Part shown: positions 1-5,756 of the stretch, piece by piece
Layout: the number at the start of each line of letters is the position of its first letter
Numbering within the stretch: the stretch's first letter is position 1
Assembly (NCBI GenBank): GCA_040235415.1
Contig: JBECKR010000251.1
Coordinates: 1 to 13,611 of the forward strand
From: JBECKR01 sp040235415
GTDB lineage: Bacteria; Acidobacteriota; Polarisedimenticolia; Polarisedimenticolales; Polarisedimenticolaceae
Direction of reading: 5' to 3'
Length of the DNA stretch: 13,611 bases
The notes under the pieces: generated by a model
What the model saw: the letters and a program-made list of their open reading frames with translations, nothing else
Told to the model about the DNA's origin: nothing
Database searches by the model: none
Made by a program: the position numbers and the translations under genes

Positions 1-422
1 ACCGCGGCCCGACCGCTCCCGGCCGGGCGACCCAGGCCGCGCTCGTCGACGCCCACGCCGCGCTCCTCGAGGCGTACGGCGCCGGCAACGTCGACGCGTT
101 CGCCGCCCTCGTCGAGCCGAGCAAGCGCGTCCTGATCTTCCACCCCCGCGTCCAGAGCCGGTTCGAGGGGATCGACGAGGTCCGGGCGGGGCTGAAGGAG
201 ATGTTCGCCCGGCTCGGCCCGGCCACGATCCAGGAGTTCCACCCGATCGTCGACCTCTCCGGCGACGTCGGCTGGATCACCTACCACGTGCTCGTCGAGG
301 CCGAGAACCTCGACGCCCCGTTCGTCGGGCGCGGCACCGAGGTCTGGGTGTTCGAGGACGGAGCCTGGAAGCTCGTCCACGCGCACTGGTCGGAGAACCC
401 CGAGGTCGAGCCGGAGGGGTAG
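1..422 (+). CDS. SnoaL/DUF4440-like NTF2-fold protein, 3' part
   Basis: The reading frame is open from the window edge (first full codon at base 3) to a TAG at 420-422, so the gene begins outside the window. About 139 residues are visible. The pattern is an N-terminal helix (AALVDAHAALLEAYGAGNVDA), a strand segment (KRVLIFHPR), an 'FEGIDEVRAGLKEMFARLG' helix, and strands ending 'GTEVWVFEDGAWKLVHAHWSE'. This is the small cone-shaped fold of the SnoaL/DUF4440/ketosteroid-isomerase-like superfamily, where the final 'W.f.dG.WkivH.H.S' strand pair is typical. Such proteins are often stand-alone enzymes or ligand-binding domains, and substrate cannot be inferred here. The part seen matches a single domain of usual length, so probably only a leader or a few N-terminal residues are missing. 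Family call fairly sure; function unknown. Confidence 0.75.
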   Translation, partial: RGPTAPGRATQAALVDAHAALLEAYGAGNVDAFAALVEPSKRVLIFHPRVQSRFEGIDEVRAGLKEMFARLGPATIQEFHPIVDLSGDVGWITYHVLVEAENLDAPFVGRGTEVWVFEDGAWKLVHAHWSENPEVEPEG

Positions 423-524
423 AGAGGGCGCCGACCACCCCGAACCTCTGCGGGGGCCGCGCGCGGCTTTCGTCTCACTGTCGCTCTCGCACACGTTCGA
501 GTAGAATCGACCGAGGGGGTCCCC

Positions 525-1295
525 GTGAGCCTCAGAACGGGCATCGAATGGACGGATGCGACTTGGAACCCGGTGACCGGGTGCCGAAAGGTCTCTCCGG
601 GCTGCGAGCACTGTTACGCCGCGACGCTGGCCAAGCGGTTGAAGGCGATGGGGAATCCTCGGTACCGGAAGGACGGTCCCGACGGACCGGGATTCGGTCT
701 CACACTCCATCACGACAAGCTGGACGAGCCCAGGAAGTGGCGGTCACCGCGTCGTGTGTTCGTCAACAGCATGTCGGATCTGTTTCATGCGGAGGTCCCC
801 GAGTCCTTCATCGAGGGCGTATTCAGGACCATGTCGGCGTGTTCGCAACATCAGTTCCAGGTCCTCACGAAGCGTCCTCGCCGGATGCGGCTCGTTGCCG
901 CCAGGATGGCTGCGATATTCGGAATCCTCCCGAATGTCTGGCTCGGAACATCGATCGAGGACGACGCGCACGTCTGGCGGGCGGACTACCTGAGGACGAC
1001 GCCGGCGGCGGTGCGCTTCTTGTCCCTCGAACCACTCCTCGGGCCGGTAACGTCCCTGAGCTTGTCGGGGATCGCTTGGATAATCGTCGGCGGCGAAAGC
1101 GGGACCGGAGCTCGACCGATCCATCGGGAATGGGTTACCGAGATTCGCGACCTCGCGTCGTCGCACGGCGTGGCGTTCTTTTTCAAGCAGTGGGGAGGAC
1201 GTACGCCCAAAACCCGAGGACGCGAACTCGACGGGCGGACCTGGGACCAGCTCCCGGTCGGCGACTCGCGCTCCACAACGGCGTCAATGCGTTAG
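525..1295 (+). CDS. Three-Cys-motif protein (DUF5131, phage Gp37/Gp68 family)
   Basis: A 256-residue protein, apparently full length. The GTG start follows GAGGGGG (513-519) by 5 nt. The N-terminus 'IEWTDATWNPVTGC' leads into the three-cysteine motif C20-x6-C27-x2-C30 ('GCRKVSPGCEHCYA'), resembling but not identical to the radical-SAM Cx3Cx2C signature. Further family blocks are 'FVNSMSDLFH', 'FQVLTKRPRRM', 'NVWLGTSIEDD', 'FLSLEPLLGP', 'WIIVGGESGTGARP' and 'FFFKQWGG'. The family is found in phages, plasmids and genomic islands; its reaction is not established to my knowledge, though a metal or Fe-S cluster on the three cysteines is a reasonable inference. The next gene, convergent on the other strand, is its named partner TcmP, which strongly supports the call. 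Base composition is lower in GC than the flanks, suggesting transfer. A TAGAAT (502-507) could be a -10 box, without a convincing -35. Confidence 0.9.
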   Translation: MSLRTGIEWTDATWNPVTGCRKVSPGCEHCYAATLAKRLKAMGNPRYRKDGPDGPGFGLTLHHDKLDEPRKWRSPRRVFVNSMSDLFHAEVPESFIEGVFRTMSACSQHQFQVLTKRPRRMRLVAARMAAIFGILPNVWLGTSIEDDAHVWRADYLRTTPAAVRFLSLEPLLGPVTSLSLSGIAWIIVGGESGTGARPIHREWVTEIRDLASSHGVAFFFKQWGGRTPKTRGRELDGRTWDQLPVGDSRSTTASMR

Positions 1296-2159
1296 GAGGT
1301 AGTCGGCAATCCTGACGGCAGTGGGCGCGCCTTGGGGATTAGACGCGGCGAAGCACAGGACGAAGATCGGGTTGTTCCTCGAGTTCCTCAGAATGCGAGG
1401 GTGCGGTGCCACCCTAGTGAACACACTCGCCAGTCGTTCCTGCCAGTACTCCAGAATCGATTTGAACGTGGCGCTCTTCTCCAGTCCGGCGTCAGAACCG
1501 AGAAAGGAAGACTGGCCCGCGCGTGTGTAGAAGCGGGTCTTCCACTCGTCCGTCCCGAAGATCGTCGTCAGGCGGTCCGCCCATCCGCCAGCCGGAAGTT
1601 TCTTTGACGTGAGTAATCGATTCACCGCCTGGCCGAGAGGAAACAGCAGCCACAGATCTACTGCTTGGGTATCAGCCAGCGCAGCAAGCGCCTCCCAACG
1701 AACCTGGAGTCCATACGGATCCAGGAAGACGACCGCGCGCTCCCGTCGCGTGTCGACGGTCTCGCACCACGCCGAGAGTACCTGGTTTGCATCGCCACGG
1801 TGGACACGAGAAATCCCGGCCTTGTCCGGGTATCGTTCGAGGAGTCGGTTCAGCGCCTCGACGTTGCCCTTCTGCTTCTCGACAAAGACGTATCGATCGA
1901 ATCCCGGATCGAGCCGAAGCGCGATCTCGGCGCTGCCTTGCCGGTAGGCCGACGCCTCCTCGTGTGACGCGAGCAACGTCGCGGGGTAACGACCAGAGCC
2001 GCTGAGACGGCGCCCGCTCCCGGCGAAACCATCGACGTAGATCGTTCGGAAGTGCCTCGCTCGTGGATTCACGGTGAAAATCTGAAGGTACCGCTCGAGG
2101 TACTTCTTGAGACGGGTCAACTTCTCTTCCGTCCATGCTCCGCCGAATTCCTGGGGCAT
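1284..2159 (-). CDS. tcmP: Three-Cys-motif partner protein TcmP
   Basis: A 291-residue protein. The ATG at 2159-2157 was chosen because it follows AAGGGAG (2172-2166) by 6 nt and because the family begins near 'FGG.WTEEKL..LKKYLE'; an in-frame start at 2327 would add 56 unrelated residues. 'IYVDGFAGSG' (40-49) resembles the glycine-rich SAM-binding motif I of Rossmann methyltransferases, 'VFVEK' (91-95) the acidic end of strand 2, and 'VFLDPYG' (144-150) motif IV. 'LFPLGQAVNRLL' is a family block. TcmP is known mainly as the obligate neighbour of the Gp37/Gp68 three-Cys family; a methyltransferase-like activity is inferred from the fold, not proven. It converges on that neighbour, and the two stop regions overlap by 12 bp. 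GC is lower than in flanking genes (about 55% in the hand-counted stretch 1861-1920). Family call is secure; role unknown. Confidence 0.9.
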   Translation of the reverse strand: MPQEFGGAWTEEKLTRLKKYLERYLQIFTVNPRARHFRTIYVDGFAGSGRRLSGSGRYPATLLASHEEASAYRQGSAEIALRLDPGFDRYVFVEKQKGNVEALNRLLERYPDKAGISRVHRGDANQVLSAWCETVDTRRERAVVFLDPYGLQVRWEALAALADTQAVDLWLLFPLGQAVNRLLTSKKLPAGGWADRLTTIFGTDEWKTRFYTRAGQSSFLGSDAGLEKSATFKSILEYWQERLASVFTRVAPHPRILRNSRNNPIFVLCFAASNPQGAPTAVRIADYLLTH

Positions 2160-2317
2160 CGGAGACTCCCTTGGGCGTAGCGGCGGAGGACGCGCTACCC
2201 GACGCTCGCGGCGGGACCGGCCATGATCGTCGCCGAGGGGAATCGATCCGTCGGCGACGACCGCATGAAGGGTACTCCGAACCGGGGACGGCCGAGAACC
2301 ACGACCGACCAACGAGG

Positions 2318-2346
2318 TTGCGCGCATACTGTTAGTGCGCTACAAA
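2318..2346 (+). promoter_or_regulatory. Putative promoter of the Rrf2 gene with operator in the spacer
   Basis: TTGCGC (2318-2323) and TACAAA (2341-2346) lie 17 nt apart, giving moderate -35 and -10 matches. The octamer TGTTAGTG (2330-2337) sits between them and recurs in inverted orientation at 2845-2852 before the next gene. Transcription from this -10 would begin about 2353-2354, almost exactly at the GTG at 2355, implying a leaderless mRNA. An autoregulatory Rrf2 operator is inferred. Confidence 0.45.
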
Positions 2347-2354
2347 CACTTCTT

Positions 2355-2774
2355 GTGCAGAACACCCGGTTCGCGATCGGAGTCCACATCCTGACCGTCC
2401 TGGCGATCGAGGACGGCGAGCCGGTGTCGTCCGAGAAGATCGCCGCGAGCGTCAACACCAACCCGTCGTTCATCCGGCAGGTGATGGGGCAGTTGCGGGA
2501 AGCGAAACTCGTGACCTCGCGGCTCGGCGCCGGCGGGGGTGCGGTGCTTTCCAAGTCGGCCGCGAGCATCCGGCTCGACCAAGTCTACCGGGCGACGGAG
2601 TCGAAGCCGCCGGTGGGGCTACACCACAGCGAGCCGAGCAAGCACTGCGTCGTCGGGCGGAACATCCGCCCGGTGCTCGCCTCGGTCCTCGACCGAGCGG
2701 AGCGGGCGGTCCTGGACGAGCTCAAACGCAAGACCGTGGCGGACGTCGCCGGCGAGGTCGAGCGCCTCGGCTGA
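2355..2774 (+). CDS. Rrf2-family transcriptional regulator (no Fe-S cluster type)
   Basis: A 139-residue winged-helix protein of normal Rrf2 length. I chose the GTG at 2355 because family members begin '(M)xNTRFAxxVHILTLLA'; the same frame stays open upstream to 2223, but that adds 44 residues unlike the family. 'VSSEKIAASVNTNPSFIRQVMGQLREAKLVTSRLGAGGGAVLS' (about 24-66) is the helix-turn-helix and wing. The C-terminal part carries 'HCVVGRNI' with the only cysteine, C98, so the three-cysteine [2Fe-2S] site of IscR, NsrR or RirA is absent. It resembles the YwnA-like branch, which may respond to a ligand or to thiol oxidation. No Shine-Dalgarno precedes the GTG, and a promoter ending at 2346 suggests leaderless translation. 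The next gene, an SDR oxidoreductase on the same strand, shares an upstream octamer with this gene and is the likely target. Confidence 0.88.
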   Translation: MQNTRFAIGVHILTVLAIEDGEPVSSEKIAASVNTNPSFIRQVMGQLREAKLVTSRLGAGGGAVLSKSAASIRLDQVYRATESKPPVGLHHSEPSKHCVVGRNIRPVLASVLDRAERAVLDELKRKTVADVAGEVERLG

Positions 2775-2844
2775 TCCCGACGGGGGTGAATCGAGCGGCA
2801 GGGAATGCCCGAGGGCGTTTCGTGGTTCATTTCTGCCTGTACGT

Positions 2845-2852
2845 CACTAACA
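2845..2852 (+). promoter_or_regulatory. Putative Rrf2 operator upstream of the SDR gene
   Basis: CACTAACA here is the exact reverse complement of TGTTAGTG at 2330-2337 in the regulator's own promoter. On the aligned strands the match extends to GTA-N3-CACTAACA, 11 of 14 positions fixed. It lies 35 nt before the SDR start codon. No clear -35/-10 pair was found around it. Operator role is inferred from the shared sequence only. Confidence 0.4.
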
Positions 2853-2887
2853 CAGTTTCGGAATTTCGAACGAAGAGAGGAAGACCC

Positions 2888-3604
2888 GTGAACATCGAAG
2901 GTGCCGTCGCCGTCGTGACCGGAGCGAACCGAGGAATCGGTCGCCGCCTCGTCGAGGAACTGCTCGCCCGCGGAGCGCACCGCGTGTACGCGGTCACCCG
3001 CCGTCCCGAGGCGCTGCCGCACGACGACCGCGTCGTGCCTGTCCACGCCGACATCACGTCCGAGCCGGACGTTGCCACGGCGGCCGCCGCGATCGACCGC
3101 GTCGATCTCGTGATCAACAACGCCGGCGTCGCGACGTTCGGTGACGTCGTGGGTGCCCCGGTCGACGCGCTGCGGCGCGACATGGAGACGAACTACTTCG
3201 GAACCCTGAACGTCGTGCGCGCGTTCCTGCCGAAGCTCGACCGCGAGCGGCCCGGGGCGGTCGTGAACGTACTGACGATCGCGGCGCTCGCCGGGATGTC
3301 GGGCCTGGCGGGCTACTCCGCGTCCAAGGCCGCGGCGCACTCCGCGACGCAGGCACTGCGGGCGCAGCTCCGCGACACGCCGATCACGGTCCATGGCGTC
3401 TTCCCCGGCCCGGTCGACACCGATATGGCCCGGGACCTGCCGATGGACAAGGCGCCCGCGGTCGACGTGGCGCGCGCGATTCTCCGTGGGATCGAAGAAG
3501 GCGTCGAGGACATCTATCCCGACGCGGTCGCCCGTGAGGTCGGACAGGTGTGGGCCCGCGATCCGAAGGGGCTCGAGCGGCGGTTCGCAGGTGGGATCGC
3601 GTGA
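2888..3604 (+). CDS. Short-chain dehydrogenase/reductase (SDR)
   Basis: A 238-residue classical SDR. The GTG start at 2888 is preceded by GAGAGGAAG (2875-2883); the frame is open further upstream to 2786, but that stretch has no SDR character. The Rossmann motif is 'TGANRGIG' (11-18), followed by 'NNAG' (77-80), 'NYFG' (102-105) and 'YSASK' with Tyr143 and Lys147. The residue 13 before the tyrosine, normally the catalytic serine, is Thr130 ('VNVLTIAAL'). Threonine may keep the hydroxyl role, but it is unusual. 'PGPVDTDM' (173-180) after the active site is typical of the family. It would reduce a carbonyl or oxidise an alcohol with NAD(P)H; substrate unknown. It follows an Rrf2 regulator by 113 bp with a shared upstream octamer, so stress- or metabolite-induced expression is likely. 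A strong hairpin follows the stop codon. Confidence 0.92.
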   Translation: MNIEGAVAVVTGANRGIGRRLVEELLARGAHRVYAVTRRPEALPHDDRVVPVHADITSEPDVATAAAAIDRVDLVINNAGVATFGDVVGAPVDALRRDMETNYFGTLNVVRAFLPKLDRERPGAVVNVLTIAALAGMSGLAGYSASKAAAHSATQALRAQLRDTPITVHGVFPGPVDTDMARDLPMDKAPAVDVARAILRGIEEGVEDIYPDAVAREVGQVWARDPKGLERRFAGGIA

Positions 3605-3609
3605 CCGCA

Positions 3610-3651
3610 GGAGCGGGCTCGGGGTCGGCACCGCGCGCCCGGGTCCGCTCC
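3610..3651 (+). terminator. Terminator-like hairpin after the SDR gene
   Basis: Bases 3610-3623 pair with 3638-3651 to give a 14-bp stem including two G-U pairs, outer arms GGAGCGG/CCGCTCC, around a 14-nt loop. It begins 6 bases after the SDR stop codon. Only a short T run (3662-3664) follows, so an intrinsic terminator is plausible but not canonical. Confidence 0.45.
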
Positions 3652-3662
3652 GGCCCTGTCGT

Positions 3663-3691
3663 TTGACACATCCCGGCACGCTGGCTACGGT
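3663..3691 (+). promoter_or_regulatory. Putative promoter for the FTR1 permease
   Basis: A perfect TTGACA (3663-3668) is followed after 17 nt by TACGGT (3686-3691), which keeps the T1, A2 and T6 positions of the -10 box. A 10-bp perfect palindrome, ACGGTACCGT (3687-3696), overlaps the -10 and could be an operator. No Fur-box-like sequence was recognised. The permease start is about 60 nt downstream. Confidence 0.5.
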
Positions 3692-3751
3692 ACCGTCACC
3701 TCGGTTCGGATCGACTTCTGGTTCACACAGCCGCCGGGATACCAGGATGCC

Positions 3752-4756
3752 GTGAACGAACGCGCCACGCCTCACCGCCGCGGCCGCACGCCGGTCGCGA
3801 TCCGGCTGCTCTTGACGCTCGCCGCGGTGGCGGTCGGCGCGGTGATGGTGTGGGAGGCGGTGTCGTCGGGCGGCGACCCCGATCCGTTGCGGTCGCGCGC
3901 GTCCGGGGCGGCGGTCCTCGACATCGGGGTTCTGGTGTTCCGCGAGGGGCTGGAATCGATCCTCGTGCTCGCGGCGATCACGGCGACCATGGTCGGCACG
4001 AGCCGGGGCTACCGCCGGCCGGTCGCGTGGGGGGCCGCGGTCGGCCTCCTCGCGACGTTACTGACCTGGGAGGGCGCCATCCGCGTCGTCGACTCCCTCG
4101 CCGAGAGCTTCTCGGCCCTGCAGGTCCAGGCCGCGACCGGGCTCCTCGCGATCGTCGTCCTCCTCGTCGTCATGAACTGGTTCTTCCACAAGGTGTACTG
4201 GACGGGGTGGATCTCGGTGCACACGAAGCGCAAGCGGATGCTTCTGCGCGATGCCGACGCCGGCGCCGCGTCGCGGGCCCGCATCCTGCTGGGCCTGGCG
4301 GTGCTGGGTTTCACGTCGATCTACCGCGAGGGGTTCGAGATCGTGCTGTTCCTGCAGAACTACCGCCTGAAGCTCGGCACCCCGGCGGTGCGCGACGGCG
4401 TCGTGGTCGGGGCGGCCCTGACCGCAGTCGTCGCGGTCCTGACGTTCCTCGCGAATCGCCGGCTGTCGTACCGCAGGATGCTGGTCCTGACCGGAGTCCT
4501 ACTGGGCATCGTGCTGCTCGTCATGGTGGGCGAGCAGGGTCAGGAGATGCAGCTCGCGCACTGGCTCCCGACGACCCGAATCGCTTGGCTCGCTCCGCTG
4601 ATTCCGGGCTGGGCGCGGTTGTGGTTCGCGGTCTTCCCGACGGTCGAGACCCTTGCGGCGCAGGGGTTCGCGGCGGTGGTGGTCGTGGGGTCGTACTCGG
4701 TCGTGCGGGTGCAGCTCGCGCGTGCGGCCCGTCGCGCCGGCACGGCCGCCGACTGA
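3752..4756 (+). CDS. FTR1 family iron permease (EfeU-like)
   Basis: A 334-residue polytopic inner-membrane protein. Both hallmark iron-permeation motifs R-E-G-x-E are present: 'FREGLE' (Arg64-Glu68) and 'YREGFE' (Arg192-Glu196). The later block 'GEQGQEMQLAHW' (260-271) is also family-typical. About seven hydrophobic segments can be seen, the first at 15-37, and positively charged loops such as 'HTKRKRMLLR' (157-166) probably face the cytoplasm. Family members import Fe(III) after oxidation by a partner, EfeO/EfeB in bacteria or a multicopper oxidase in fungi. No such partner is in this window, so the gene seems to stand alone here. GTG start at 3752 follows AGGA (3744-3747) with a short 4-nt gap. 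A TTGACA promoter lies upstream. The next gene converges on it with a 10-bp gap. Confidence 0.9.
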   Translation: MNERATPHRRGRTPVAIRLLLTLAAVAVGAVMVWEAVSSGGDPDPLRSRASGAAVLDIGVLVFREGLESILVLAAITATMVGTSRGYRRPVAWGAAVGLLATLLTWEGAIRVVDSLAESFSALQVQAATGLLAIVVLLVVMNWFFHKVYWTGWISVHTKRKRMLLRDADAGAASRARILLGLAVLGFTSIYREGFEIVLFLQNYRLKLGTPAVRDGVVVGAALTAVVAVLTFLANRRLSYRRMLVLTGVLLGIVLLVMVGEQGQEMQLAHWLPTTRIAWLAPLIPGWARLWFAVFPTVETLAAQGFAAVVVVGSYSVVRVQLARAARRAGTAAD

Positions 4757-4766
4757 CGCGGGTCGT

Positions 4767-5510
4767 TCAGGGAGCGAACGTCTTCCCGAGGTGGTAGCGC
4801 GCCTGCCGGCGCCACCACGGCCACTCGTGCGAGACGTCGTGGCCCCACAGGTCGAGCTCGTGGCTGATCCCCTTGCCGGCGAGGAGGGCGGCGAGGCGAC
4901 GGGTCTCCTCGACGTTGCCGTCCTCCCAGCGGCCCTGGCCGCACACGAGCGCCAGGTGCGTGTTGCGGCGGACGCGCTCGAGCGCCTCGCCCTCGAGCCC
5001 CGGGACGTAGGCCAGCGGGTCGTTGAAGTACACGTCCGCGCTCTCGAGCCCCGCGGCGAACGCCGACATCGCGTAGCGCCCGCTCATGCACAGCGCGTAG
5101 TGCACCGTCTCGGGGAACTTCAGCGCGAAGTTCGCGGCGTAGTACGCCCCGAGGCTGCAGCCGGCGGCCGCGATCCGGATGTCGTCGCTGCGGCAGTCGC
5201 GGCGGATCGCCGGAACGAGTTCCTCGATGACGTAGCGCTCGAAGCAGCGGTGCCGCCGGATCCGCCACGCCGGGTCGCCCTCCGTGCGGGTCCAGGCCTC
5301 CGCGACGTTCGTCTCGGTGCAGTACAGCTTGATCTTGCCGCCGTCCACGAGGTCCCGGAGCGCCTCGACCATCCCGTGGGCGTCCCACTCGTGGGCCATC
5401 CCCGCGGCGGACGGGAACACCAGAACCGGGGCGCCGAAGTCGCCGAAGCGCCACAGGTGCACGCCTCGATCGAGCGCACGGCTGTGGAAGACGTCGTGCT
5501 GGCGGAACAC
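4767..5510 (-). CDS. Alpha/beta-hydrolase esterase (COG4947-like putative esterase)
   Basis: A 247-residue protein with the alpha/beta-hydrolase fold. The nucleophile elbow 'AAGCSLGAYYA' carries G-x-S-x-G with Ser119. The likely acid is at 'GRWED' (Glu196/Asp197) and the histidine in 'WGHDVSHEWPWWRRQ' (His224 or His228). The N-terminal block 'GAPVLVFPSAAGMAHEWDAHGMVEALRDLVDGGKI' and 'RRHRCFERYVIEELVPAIR' match the putative-esterase family that includes small cytoplasmic esterases of unknown substrate. I chose the GTG at 5510-5508 because GGAGG (5519-5515) lies 4 nt before it and the family begins close to this point; an ATG at 5585 would add 25 low-complexity residues. No signal peptide. It converges on the FTR1 gene and diverges from the cytochrome gene, so it is probably a single-gene unit. 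Confidence 0.85.
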   Translation of the reverse strand: MFRQHDVFHSRALDRGVHLWRFGDFGAPVLVFPSAAGMAHEWDAHGMVEALRDLVDGGKIKLYCTETNVAEAWTRTEGDPAWRIRRHRCFERYVIEELVPAIRRDCRSDDIRIAAAGCSLGAYYAANFALKFPETVHYALCMSGRYAMSAFAAGLESADVYFNDPLAYVPGLEGEALERVRRNTHLALVCGQGRWEDGNVEETRRLAALLAGKGISHELDLWGHDVSHEWPWWRRQARYHLGKTFAP

Positions 5511-5604
5511 GGGGCCTCCGAACCCGGCCGCGCCGGGAAGGGGGAAGGATAGCGAACGCCCGGGAAACGGACTAGAGCGGCCCACTTGCTCCGGGCGACG
5601 GGGG

Positions 5605-5633
5605 TTCCCACGGCTCGCGGGACCGCATACAAC
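5605..5633 (+). promoter_or_regulatory. Possible promoter of the cytochrome gene
   Basis: TTCCCA (5605-5610) and TACAAC (5628-5633) are spaced 17 nt, each with 4 of 6 consensus bases. This would give an untranslated leader of about 115 nt before the cytochrome start. Such a match can arise by chance, so the call is tentative. No convincing promoter was found for the divergent esterase. Confidence 0.3.
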
Positions 5634-5756
5634 GGGCGTGTCGCACGAACGCGGCCGGAGCCACCGGGAGCCTCAACGTCGAAGCTCCGGCCTGCGTCCT
5701 GACCGAGAATCGCTCCGGAGCGGAGCTCCCGGCCGCCGGTGCGCGCGGAGGCCGTC

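Noticed and set aside
2223..2354. Upstream ATG at 2223 as the start of the Rrf2 gene
   Set aside because: The 44 added residues do not resemble the family, and a promoter-like element with the shared operator lies inside this stretch.
2585..3775. 396-codon minus-strand open frame over the Rrf2 and SDR genes
   Set aside because: Shadow frame: both covered genes have complete family motifs and a plausible ribosome site or promoter.
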